64,000 nt of DNA from Halomontanus rarus (GTDB taxonomy: Archaea; Halobacteriota; Halobacteria; Halobacteriales; Natrialbaceae): NCBI RefSeq assembly GCF_029338335.1, contig NZ_CP119800.1; one strand, given 5' to 3'. Below the pieces are notes generated by a model. The model had not been told where the DNA came from, did not search any database, and saw nothing but the letters and a program-made list of their open reading frames with translations. Of the stretch, positions 18,875 through 27,511 are shown piece after piece; positions within the stretch are counted from its first letter, which is position 1; each line of letters opens with the position of its first letter. The translations under genes and the position numbers were made by a program.

Positions 18875-20788
18875 TCAGCGACCGATGTTCACGTCCGCCG
18901 CGTTGTCGAACATGTACTCGACGAGCCGAACTCGTTCGTCCATCCTCGTCGAGTACGTACTGACCGCGCCGAAGCGCCAGTCCAGTTTCAGCCGGTGGAG
19001 GTAGACCGCGGGCAACCCGAGCTCGAACGCCCGGTAAGGCAGGTCGAGTTCGTCGCAGTAGGTTCGAATCCGCGCTTTCGCACGAGCGGCGTACTCGTTG
19101 CGCTCGCACAGGACGGTCCGAAACGCGTCTTCGAAGCACTCGAACACCTGGTGGGCGGTACACAGGACGAGGAACCCGGCGTCGATGATCGGGTTCGCCT
19201 CCGTCGCCCCGTACTCCCAGTCGATGACGCCGGTGACGTCGCCGTCACGAACGTGGATGTTTTGTGGGATGTAGTCGCCGTGAACCGGCGTTCGAAACGT
19301 CTCGAGCGGTTCGTCGACGGCCGGCGGCTCGAGGTCCGTCGGTTCGAACCGGAGTTCCTCGCGCACTTCCGCGGGCGACTGCACGATCGACTCGCCGCGG
19401 AACGTCCGCTGAAACTCGGTGAGCCAGTCGAACCCGACCTCGAGCACGCGATCGAACGAGTCGACGTCGTCCTCGAGGTCGGTACTGAGCGGGTGGCCCT
19501 CGACCGGCCGTTCCACTCGTCCGGTTCCGAACCGGGTCTCGACGGCGCGTCCCTGCGGGAACGTGTCCGTGATCGGTTCGTCGCCCGCGCCGAGCGCCGA
19601 GAGGATCGAATTTTCCCGTTCGCTGAGCGGCGCGTGCGCGGACCGATTCGGTATCTTGTACACCCGATCGATCCCGTCCGCGGCCATATCGAGCACGACG
19701 GATCGCGCGCGCCCGGCGACCAGGAGCGGATCGGAAAAGTCGAACGAGGACGGTTTCGGCTCGTTCGAATACACGACGAGGTATCCCGGATAACACCGGT
19801 TCAACAGCCCGTACCTGTTCCCGGCCGTCAGTGCCGAGCGCCCGACGCGATCGCGCCACGTCCCGCCCGGGAAGACGAATTCCGACAGCTTGTCGACGGC
19901 GTGCTCGTTCTCGACGTCGAACGCGTACAGCGGCCGCGTCGCGGTCGGAAAGAGGGCGTAGATCGAGACGTCGTCGAACCCGAGTTCGCGTCCCAACGCC
20001 CGGTAGCCGTCGGCCGTCCCCGGGCCCGATCTGGAGCCCTCGAGGTCGAGATCGAGAGACGGTCCCCCTCGCCCGCTCGTCCCGTTCCGTTCCAACCCCG
20101 CCAGTCCGGTGAGGCCGGTCTGGCGCGGCCACCCGTCGGCGGTGAACAGCAACGTGCCGCGATCGTCGAGGGACGAACGAACCGTCTCGAGTCCGCGTCG
20201 CGTCTCCGCGGCGGTTTCGCCGACGAAGTCAGTGACGATCGTATCGAACGAGCCGTCCGCGAACGGGAGCCGATCGTCGCTCGTGTGTATCGGGACGACG
20301 CGATCGGCGCTCTCGTAGTCGTCGCGTTCGGCCGTGATCCGGACGTTCGTCAGGTTCGGATCGACCGCGTACACCGTCTCCGCGAGTTCGGACAGCACCA
20401 TCGACCGTCTCCCGAAGCCGGCGTGTAAGTCCAGACACCGGCCGGTGATGTGCTCGGCGGCGAACGCGCACCAGGCCTCTCGCTGGACGCCGTACATCTC
20501 CGAGAGGACGGCCGACTGGTGTTCGTGACCCTCGAGGACGGTGTTCGTCGCCTCGCGGAGCGTCCCCTTCTCCACCAGCATCGCGAGTTCTTCCAGTTCG
20601 TCGGTCTCGAGCGTCTCCGTGGGGCGTGCGACGGTGTCGGGGTGGAACGTGACGATCCCGTCCCGTCTGCGCCCCTCGAATTCGCAACTGGTACACCGAA
20701 CCGATTCGACTGACAGCGGTTCGGCACACTCCGGACAGACGAGCACTTCGTCGTCCGCGGCGGCCGTTCGTTCGTAATTGTAACTCAT
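18875..20788 (-). CDS. Zinc ribbon / methyltransferase / APH-type kinase fusion
   Basis: 637 aa, three parts. A zinc ribbon (C18, C21, C32, C35) is followed by a class I methyltransferase-like domain (about 115-290). Its motif I reads LDLHAGFGRRS, an altered glycine loop. An aminoglycoside-phosphotransferase-like kinase (about 350-637) has Lys in VYKIP, the catalytic loop HGDYIPQNIH (503-512) and the metal Asp in IDWEYG (523). APH-fold kinases often phosphorylate small sugars or alcohols. The gene lies 6 nt after the flippase gene in the same operon, so it may modify and phosphorylate a lipid-linked glycan. The substrate is unknown. Confidence 0.82.
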   Translation of the reverse strand: MSYNYERTAAADDEVLVCPECAEPLSVESVRCTSCEFEGRRRDGIVTFHPDTVARPTETLETDELEELAMLVEKGTLREATNTVLEGHEHQSAVLSEMYGVQREAWCAFAAEHITGRCLDLHAGFGRRSMVLSELAETVYAVDPNLTNVRITAERDDYESADRVVPIHTSDDRLPFADGSFDTIVTDFVGETAAETRRGLETVRSSLDDRGTLLFTADGWPRQTGLTGLAGLERNGTSGRGGPSLDLDLEGSRSGPGTADGYRALGRELGFDDVSIYALFPTATRPLYAFDVENEHAVDKLSEFVFPGGTWRDRVGRSALTAGNRYGLLNRCYPGYLVVYSNEPKPSSFDFSDPLLVAGRARSVVLDMAADGIDRVYKIPNRSAHAPLSERENSILSALGAGDEPITDTFPQGRAVETRFGTGRVERPVEGHPLSTDLEDDVDSFDRVLEVGFDWLTEFQRTFRGESIVQSPAEVREELRFEPTDLEPPAVDEPLETFRTPVHGDYIPQNIHVRDGDVTGVIDWEYGATEANPIIDAGFLVLCTAHQVFECFEDAFRTVLCERNEYAARAKARIRTYCDELDLPYRAFELGLPAVYLHRLKLDWRFGAVSTYSTRMDERVRLVEYMFDNAADVNIGR

Positions 20789-20794
20789 TGTGTT

Positions 20795-22270
20795 CTACGA
20801 TGAAGCCGACGATAGTCTGGCGATCTTCTGGACGTCCAGCAACCCGGTGAGAACGGACAGAACGCCCCAGATGGCGACCCCGAGTGCGACGACGACGCCG
20901 AGCGTGACCGGCCCCACGACGAAGTCGACGGCGAAGTAGACGACTGCGGCCATCGCCGCCGTGACGGAGACGATCAGCGCCAATCGGCCCAGAATGTAGC
21001 CGATCCGGAGGTCGAACTCCTGGTGGATGATGAAGACGTTCGCGAGCGTGTACAGCGAGTAGGTGACGACCGTCGCGATGGCGGCGCCGACGACGCCCAT
21101 CGTGGGGATGAGGACGACGTTGAGTACGACGTTGAGGCCCGCAGTCGTGCCCTTCACGATCGCCCGTTCTTTCGCCCGTCCGAGGTAGTCCAGCCCGTTG
21201 CTGGTGATCTTCGTCACCGCTTGCAGGATCGCGTAGAGGCCGAGGATCTGCAAGACGGGCACGGCACCCAGATAGTCGGTTCCGAAGAGTAACTCGACGG
21301 TCGGCTCGGCGACCAACACGATCCCCGCGGCGATGGGAACGTAGAGGAGCAACGAGTGGACGAGCGCCTCCTCGTAGATCCGCGACGCGCGGTCGACGTT
21401 CCCGTCGGCCTTTTCCGAGCCGAACGTCGGCGACAGCGTGAACCCGAGCGCGGAAACCGGCGTCTGGACGAACTCGACGAGTTGCTTGCTGACGGTATAG
21501 TAGGAGACGGCGACCGGCGTCAGGAAGACGCCGATGAGGATCGTATCCACCCGCTTGTCGAGGACGTTCGCCGTACTCGTCGCCGTCAGCGGCACCGCGT
21601 ACGACCCGATCCGTCGTCGCAGGCCGTCCTCTATCGAGGCTGCGACGTCTTGGACGCGATAGAACCGCCGATAGATGACCACCAGTCCCACGATCGAGGC
21701 GATCCCGTATCCCAGGATGTAGCCGCCGAGAGCCCCCAGTGCACCGAATCCGAGGAGGACGAACCCGATCGCGAACACGAGTCGAGTCCCTCGATCGAGC
21801 GCGTTGACCGTCGCGGACAGTTCGATCTCCTCGAACCCCTGTAACATCAATCGAACGTACGTTTTCAGCGCCTCGACCGCGAGGTACAGGACGCCGAGCA
21901 GGAGGAAGGGCGTCAGCGACGGTTCGCCGATGTACTCGGCGAGCTGGCGATGACCGACGAGCAACGCGGCCCCGACGATCACGATGATCGCGGCGTTGTA
22001 CCCCAGTGCGACCCGCAGGATGTGGGGGATCTGACCGGGATCGCGTTCCTTGTACTCCGCGACGTACCGCGCGCCGGACTTCGCCAGCCCCAGTTTACTG
22101 AAGATACTGAGCGCTCCGAAGACGGCGATGGCGAGAAAGAGCAACCCGTAATCGTCGGGTCCGAGCAACCGAGCCAGAATCACCGTCAGGAGGCCGCCCG
22201 AGGCCATCACCAGGAGCTGGCTCGCGAATTCGGCTCTGAATCGCGCGCCGATGCGATCCGTGAGGCTCAT
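20795..22270 (-). CDS. Wzx-like oligosaccharide flippase (MATE/MOP superfamily)
   Basis: 491 aa with about 12-14 hydrophobic helices. The N-terminal LLVMASGGLLTVILARLLGPDDYGLLFLAI is the polysaccharide biosynthesis (RfbX/Wzx) signature. Such proteins move lipid-linked oligosaccharides across the cytoplasmic membrane for EPS or N-glycan assembly. It is first in an operon with the methyltransferase/kinase fusion. A frame upstream that would overlap the start by 4 nt is low-complexity and rejected. Confidence 0.92.
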   Translation of the reverse strand: MSLTDRIGARFRAEFASQLLVMASGGLLTVILARLLGPDDYGLLFLAIAVFGALSIFSKLGLAKSGARYVAEYKERDPGQIPHILRVALGYNAAIIVIVGAALLVGHRQLAEYIGEPSLTPFLLLGVLYLAVEALKTYVRLMLQGFEEIELSATVNALDRGTRLVFAIGFVLLGFGALGALGGYILGYGIASIVGLVVIYRRFYRVQDVAASIEDGLRRRIGSYAVPLTATSTANVLDKRVDTILIGVFLTPVAVSYYTVSKQLVEFVQTPVSALGFTLSPTFGSEKADGNVDRASRIYEEALVHSLLLYVPIAAGIVLVAEPTVELLFGTDYLGAVPVLQILGLYAILQAVTKITSNGLDYLGRAKERAIVKGTTAGLNVVLNVVLIPTMGVVGAAIATVVTYSLYTLANVFIIHQEFDLRIGYILGRLALIVSVTAAMAAVVYFAVDFVVGPVTLGVVVALGVAIWGVLSVLTGLLDVQKIARLSSASS

Positions 22271-22420
22271 CTCCCGATCCCTCCGCCGACCGCGAGTCGG
22301 CTCGAGTCGATCAATGTCGCCGATCGTCCCTCGAGAACGCTCCCTTCGGGTGCACCGCCGCCCGGACCGGCAGCCGCTCCGGCCGGTCTGGCCGATCCGT
22401 CGGGGGGGTCGCTACCGCCG

Positions 22421-22449
22421 CCACTGTCACTGCCACTGTCACTGTCACG
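22421..22449. repeat. CACTGT hexamer repeat
   Basis: Four to five copies of CACTGT/CACTGC lie about 150 nt upstream of the flippase gene. Low-complexity intergenic repeat. Confidence 0.7.
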
Positions 22450-23082
22450 ATCCCCCACAACTCGGCCGACAGGGACGCTCGAGTTCGCCCGGGTCACGGT
22501 TCTCCTCGCCGACGGACGATACCCGACTCCGTCGCTCTCGGCTCGAGTATCGATGGGGTCGTCGCTCACTGTCGTTCCCACGTGTCGTAATCGTCTACGT
22601 GAACTTCAGGTACCCCTATCGTTATTATTCGCTTACCGTTTGCTCGACCGCGATGCGACGTGAACGGTTCACTCCCTCGTTCCGGTGAGGTGTCCCGACG
22701 GTCGGGTACTACTATCGAACCCGTTTCGGACGGGTGCCAGCGGACTGATTCCACTCGCGCGCACGTCTCTCAGGATCAGAACTCTCGTCGTCCCGCGAAC
22801 GGTTCTCCCCGATCGGCGTCGGAACCGGCGCGTCTCGATCGCGGTTCGTCTCGAGTCGACACGCTGTTTCGGCCGGGTACTCCGTCGTTGTGTCGGGTAA
22901 TACGCTATTACTCGCCCGTTAGCATCGCCTCGGGCGAGCAGTTCGCGACTGTCGCTCGCGTTCGACGTACTCGCCGTGGCTTCGGGGAGACGGTCGTCTC
23001 GGGATGGGGTACACTCAGGCGGTGAGAGAAACGTCCGAAAAGCGGGTGTGGATCGGCGGAGCAGACGTCGGGAGCGGTCAGG

Positions 23083-23172
23083 GGAGGGGAGTCAGCGTCA
23101 GCAGGGTGGTGTCGGTGGGGGGAGGGGTCGGCGTCAGCGGGAAACTGTGAGGGAGGGGTCGGCGTCAGCGGG
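23083..23172. repeat. Three-copy direct repeat downstream of beta-helix gene C
   Basis: GGAGGGGTCGGCGTCAGCGG occurs at 23121-23140 and 23152-23171, 31 nt apart, and a diverged copy starts at 23083. The array ends about 20 nt from the stop codon of the gene at 23194, so it would be in its 3' UTR. Confidence 0.65.
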
Positions 23173-23193
23173 GAGTGGAGGGTGTGAACCGAC

Positions 23194-24147
23194 TTATTCG
23201 CCGCGGGCGGCCGCTTCCGGGCTCGTCGGGACGCCGTCGGGGATAACGGCCTCGGGATCGGTGTCGACGTCGTCCGCGAGTTCGACGGTACTGCCGTCGG
23301 ATTCGTTGATACCGCTGTTGAAGCCGGTGTCGTAATCCGTGTTAGAGACCTCGGTCGTCGCACCGCCGCCGTTCGCACCCGCGCGGATCGAGAAGTGGTT
23401 GCCGTTCATCTCGAGCTGGCAGTTGTCGACTTCACAGGGGCCGGGCGACCAGACCCAGACGCCGCGGCCGTCGTAGCCTTCGCCGTCGTCGAGGCGAACG
23501 CTGGAGTTCGTGACCTTGCTGCCCGCGGAGCCGATGCGGTAGTGCGAGATCCGGCAGTTGGCGGCGAAACAGCGGTCGATGTGGACCGTTCCGCCTCCTT
23601 TCCCGGCAGGGGCAGACGCGTAGATCGCGTTGTCGGGGAACTTCTGGACGTTGATGTGCTTGAAGTCGATGTGGCCGTTGTGCTCCGGACTGACCCAGAT
23701 GGCCGTCTCGGCGGTATCGTGACCGGCGTTCGTACTGCCGTCTGCGAGGTAGACGTTCTCGAGCGTGCTCGAGCCGTTGCCGGTGTCAGAGATACCGAAG
23801 ACGGCACCGGGTTTGCCGACGTCGAGTTCGCCCTCGACGGCGACGTTCCGGATCGTCCAGTCCGTGCCGTGGGCGGCGACCGTCACGCGTGCGTTCGATG
23901 CGGTACAGTCGATCAGTTTGTTCTCGAACGTCTCGCCGCTCTCGACGCGAATCGTACGGTCTTCGCCGGCCGAGACGGTGATCGTCTCGTAGTCCTCGGC
24001 GGCCGCGGCGGAACCAGCTGCCGCGGCACCGGTCGTGACGGCGGCTGCTGCTGCGATGGATCGTACGTAGGATCGGCGGGTTAACAGAGAATTACGGCCA
24101 TCGGTCGGGGGGCTGTTGTTCTCGGTCGTCCGGGGATTCTGCGCCAT
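23194..24147 (-). CDS. Tat-exported parallel beta-helix protein C, without C-terminal modules
   Basis: 317 aa from MAQNPRT. Tat signal TRRSYVRSIAAAAAVTTG (RR at 24-25). The body matches proteins A and B (TDWTIRNVAVEG, LENVYLADGST, DNAIYASAPAG) but stops soon after the conserved VPDGVPTSPEAAA segment. It is therefore the minimal beta-helix form lacking the C-terminal modules. The ATG at 24147 is supported by the same promoter spacing; no in-frame ATG exists at the upstream position seen in A and B. Confidence 0.82.
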   Translation of the reverse strand: MAQNPRTTENNSPPTDGRNSLLTRRSYVRSIAAAAAVTTGAAAAGSAAAAEDYETITVSAGEDRTIRVESGETFENKLIDCTASNARVTVAAHGTDWTIRNVAVEGELDVGKPGAVFGISDTGNGSSTLENVYLADGSTNAGHDTAETAIWVSPEHNGHIDFKHINVQKFPDNAIYASAPAGKGGGTVHIDRCFAANCRISHYRIGSAGSKVTNSSVRLDDGEGYDGRGVWVWSPGPCEVDNCQLEMNGNHFSIRAGANGGGATTEVSNTDYDTGFNSGINESDGSTVELADDVDTDPEAVIPDGVPTSPEAAARGE

Positions 24148-24179
24148 ACACTTCCGTAACTTCGTGTTGTACTCATAAA
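24148..24179 (-). promoter_or_regulatory. Promoter of beta-helix gene C: TATA-N12-GTTAC-N8-ATG
   Basis: TTTATGA (24173-24179) ends 25 nt before the ATG, and GTTAC (24156-24160) lies 8 nt before it. This is the third instance of the arrangement. Confidence 0.6.
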
Positions 24180-24989
24180 CCTTTCCCTGTCCTCTACGAT
24201 TGATTTTACAGACAATACCACGATTAGTACAGTACATATCGGCAAATTTGGGAATATACTTTTGGATATAAAACTAACTGGCGTCAGAGAGAGTCGTCGT
24301 CGGTGGCTCGAAAAGCGTCCGTTACAGAGAAGAAATATCGTCGTGAACCGGTTCCGTCGGGTGTTTTTCTCGATTCCGGTTCCTGTTTCGTTTCGTCCGT
24401 TCACGGCTGTTCACCGATCGAAGGTCGTGATTGACCCGAGAGTAATTCATCGTATGATTTATCTGTTCTCTCGAGGCGGTCGGAATTCGGAACGCGCGCG
24501 AGTGCCGTCGATCGCGAGGCGAGTCGAGCCCTCCGTGGAGGCGAATTTCAGGTCTTTTGACCGAACCGTAACTGCCGGTTGGCCGGCGGTGCGGCCCGTC
24601 AGCTCGCGTCGTATTCGACGGCGCGGGGCGTTCGGCTCGCGACCGCGACGGTGGTGTCGGAACCGATCGATCCGGTCTCACGGACGGTTCCACTCTCGGG
24701 CGCGCCTCGAGCCGTCGAGACGGGTCGGTCGAGAACGGGGTTCCGCGTCGGCATCGATTCGGTCAGTAGACGTGTTCGGACGCGCTTGCGATCGCACGCT
24801 CGAGTTCGGTCCGTGTCGTCCGTCGTTTCGTCCGTGCGACCGCCGTTGGCGCGGGCTCGTCTCTCGGTCTGGAGAGTCGGCGTTCGAAGCCCGGTTCCGA
24901 AAGTCGGTCGTCGAAGAGAAAGAGAAAGAGAACGTCGGCGTCCGAGTCCGAAGAACACGATTGCGCTCGTGGCCTGCGAGCGGTCGCGC
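24180..24989. other. Intergenic region, no gene seen
   Basis: About 800 nt. The first 200 nt are AT-rich and the rest is GC-rich with only chance frames. It separates two genes on the same strand. Confidence 0.4.
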
Positions 24990-26783
24990 TCAGACGCTCC
25001 CGTTGTGGACGCCGTACAGCGTGTACTGGTCGTTCGAGAGGAACTTGTTCGCGTTGCTGTCCGTTTCGATCCCCCGGAGGGCCGCCTCGTCGTGGTGGAG
25101 CTCGTCGTACACCTCGAGTTCGCGGGTCGTGTCGTAGTCGGTGACGACGAAGTAGTAGCGGTCGGTGGGATAGGCCCCGGTGTAGTTGCCGTCGTTGAAC
25201 GCGTCCGCGTCGACCACCTCCTCGCCGCCGGCGGTGTAGGTAACGTTCGGATCCCGTTCGACGCCGTGGATGCCGTGACCGTAACGCTCCACGCCGAAGC
25301 CGAAGCCGGCGTAGGGCGTCGTCTCCTCGCCGTGTTCGAACGAGGACTCGTAGCCGCTGAACTGCTGGTCGGTGACGTGCTGGGTCGGCGTGTAGATGTA
25401 CGGCGTCGAGAAGACGGTCAACAGCGCGAGGACGAGACACGCCCCCAGGACCAGCGACGCGACGGCGCTGGCTCCCGGCGACGTGATCACCCCCGAGAGC
25501 CAGCCGACGCCGTGAGCGAGGGCGATCCCCGAGAGGATCGTCAGCAGGACGAAGATGAACCCGACCTGCCGGAACGCCATCGTCGGCGTCCCGACGAAGT
25601 AGACGAGAAACATACCCGTCAGCGGCACCAGCGCGCCGACGAAGTAGGTGACGAACGACTTGGTCTCGAGATCGAGGCGGGTGCGTCCGAGCCACGTCAG
25701 CAGGATGAACAGCCCGACGACCAGACTCACGAGCGCGCTGACGAGGAACATCTTGACGAACAGTTCGCCGATGCTACCACCGATCTCGGTCAGCGAGCCA
25801 CCTCGCTGGTCGACCTCCGAGGAGGCGCCGATGTCGGCCGCGAAGACCCCGTAGATCAGCCCTGCGAAGGCGTCGCGGAACCGCTCGTTGCTGGCCGCCC
25901 ACACGAGGAAGAGACCTCCCAGTGAGATCGCGTGTGCGTATGCGGGCGCGTGATGGCGTATTGGGTGGTCCTCGTACCGGCGTCGGGCGAGGAACTGGAC
26001 CGCGCTGATCGCGACCAGCATGACGACCACGTTGACCATCTGTTGGGGGTGGACCAGCAACAGGCCGGCCCCGGTCAGGAATATCAGCGCGCCGAGCGGC
26101 GAGATTCCCAGCGGGAGGGTCTCGAGGTCGGTCCGGCGTCGCGTGTACGCGACGAACGCGAAGATCACGACCGGCACCAGAAACAGCGCGTTGGAGTTGG
26201 TGTGCGCGCCCATGTGAGTCGCGACGTTGTTGATCGGGAGGATCATCCAGGAGGCGATCGCGGCGAACCCGACCGCCGCCGCGCTGCCGGTCACGTCGCG
26301 GACGACCAGCGGCACGAAGATCACGAACGGGACGAATAGGAAGACGACCGTCAGCAGGATCGACCGCTCGAGGGGGATCCCGCCGGCGAGGTGGAACACC
26401 GAGGCGATGCTGTGCAAGCCGGGGTAGAACAGCTCGTGGGGGTACATCGCGCCGTCGACGAAATCCCGGGTCCAACCGAGGTGGGTCAGCGCGTCGCCCA
26501 TCCCGGTAAAGCGGTAGTTCCTGATCGCGGGGAGCGCGACGACCGCCGTCATCGCCGTCCCGCCGAGGACGATCCCGACGGCTTGCCGCGGCCCGCGACA
26601 GCTGAGGACCGTTCCGACGGCGATCGCGAGCGCGAAGCCGATCGCGACCCACGTCGCCTGCGGCGTGCCGAGGTAGATCGAGGATTCGTAGCCCGACGCC
26701 GGCGCTCCCCTGGCGACGAGGATCCCGGCCGCGACGGCGAAGAACCCGATCGCCAGGACGAAATTCAGTACCGATCGTCTCAT
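24990..26783 (-). CDS. Multi-pass membrane protein, possible GT-C-like glycosyltransferase
   Basis: 597 aa with about 12 membrane helices in the first ~450 residues and a C-terminal extracellular region (~150 residues). The first large loop carries GMGDALTHLGWTRDF, an acidic Asp-x-x-x-His setting reminiscent of lipid-linked-sugar transferases with a GT-C fold; family membership is not proven. Position in a glycan locus supports a role in polymerising or transferring sugars outside the membrane. A copy of the ATAACAAA motif lies 116 nt upstream. Confidence 0.65.
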   Translation of the reverse strand: MRRSVLNFVLAIGFFAVAAGILVARGAPASGYESSIYLGTPQATWVAIGFALAIAVGTVLSCRGPRQAVGIVLGGTAMTAVVALPAIRNYRFTGMGDALTHLGWTRDFVDGAMYPHELFYPGLHSIASVFHLAGGIPLERSILLTVVFLFVPFVIFVPLVVRDVTGSAAAVGFAAIASWMILPINNVATHMGAHTNSNALFLVPVVIFAFVAYTRRRTDLETLPLGISPLGALIFLTGAGLLLVHPQQMVNVVVMLVAISAVQFLARRRYEDHPIRHHAPAYAHAISLGGLFLVWAASNERFRDAFAGLIYGVFAADIGASSEVDQRGGSLTEIGGSIGELFVKMFLVSALVSLVVGLFILLTWLGRTRLDLETKSFVTYFVGALVPLTGMFLVYFVGTPTMAFRQVGFIFVLLTILSGIALAHGVGWLSGVITSPGASAVASLVLGACLVLALLTVFSTPYIYTPTQHVTDQQFSGYESSFEHGEETTPYAGFGFGVERYGHGIHGVERDPNVTYTAGGEEVVDADAFNDGNYTGAYPTDRYYFVVTDYDTTRELEVYDELHHDEAALRGIETDSNANKFLSNDQYTLYGVHNGSV

Positions 26784-27511
26784 GTCACTCCTCCGACCGT
26801 GCGGCGGTCATCGTCGTCTAACGCCGAACCCGAAGGTGACTTCGAATTCGATGGCTGGTCGACACACATAGACTATCGGTTTGATCGTGACCGTCGTGGT
26901 TTGTTATACGGCTCCTACCCGTCGATACCGGACAGTCATCGATCCCGATCAGTCTCGAGCGGATCGTTTCCGACCGGATTCTCACCCCGTCTCTCGGGCG
27001 TTTCGCACTCGATTGGGTCCGCTCGAGCCGTGTCCGACCGCGGCGATCGAGCACCGGACACCACCCACCGTCCACCGGACCCCACTCGAGAGACGGGTGA
27101 TCGACCGGTTCCGACTCGCGCTGGCCGGTTCTCCATCCGACGGAAGACGGACGCGACGGCGATCTGTCGTCGGCCCGGCCGTCGCACCACTGCCGCCAAT
27201 CTAGGCGGTTCCTGACGACAGTACCGCGTTCTCGGGTCGACTGCCGTCAGAATTCGCGCTCGCACGCGACATCGGTAGTCACTGCATGCGTTCGTCAACT
27301 GACAGTATGGGCACCCACTACCGCCCATCGTGTCCGATCAACGATTCCCGCACTTTTTGTAGGGGATCGTGATGGTTTCCGACAGTGGAACAGCGAACAC
27401 CGACCGATCGGACGCCGGGTACGACCGACCTCACCGGGACGGTCGCGCCTCCGTCCGAAAGCGGTTCGGAATCCGAACGCGATTGCCCCTCCGAGTAGAT
27501 ATCCGCATCAA
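26784..27511. other. Intergenic region between divergent genes
   Basis: 728 nt containing the motif at 26900-26907. No supported gene; the frames present lack the acidic composition of real genes here. Confidence 0.4.
26900..26907 (-). promoter_or_regulatory. ATAACAAA motif
   Basis: TATAACAAACC on the coding strand, 116 nt before the membrane protein gene at 26783. It has the same orientation relative to the gene as other copies. Confidence 0.5.

Larger units (their letters stand above)
22271..23193. other. Intergenic region with simple repeats
   Basis: About 920 nt with no supported gene. It holds a CACTGT hexamer repeat (22421-22449) and three copies of a 21-24 bp unit (23083-23172). The middle part should contain the flippase operon promoter. 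Confidence 0.45.

Noticed and set aside
19060..19080. GGTTCGAATCC tRNA T-loop-like sequence
   Set aside because: Lies inside the kinase domain coding sequence and no cloverleaf can be drawn around it.
18821..20428. 535-codon frame antisense to the methyltransferase/kinase fusion
   Set aside because: The opposite strand has clear zinc, kinase and methyltransferase motifs; this frame has none.
22267..22581. 104-codon frame whose stop overlaps the flippase start by 4 nt
   Set aside because: Low-complexity Ser/Gly/Asp and Pro/Ala runs derived from the CACTGT repeat; no recognisable fold. The overlap is suggestive but not enough.
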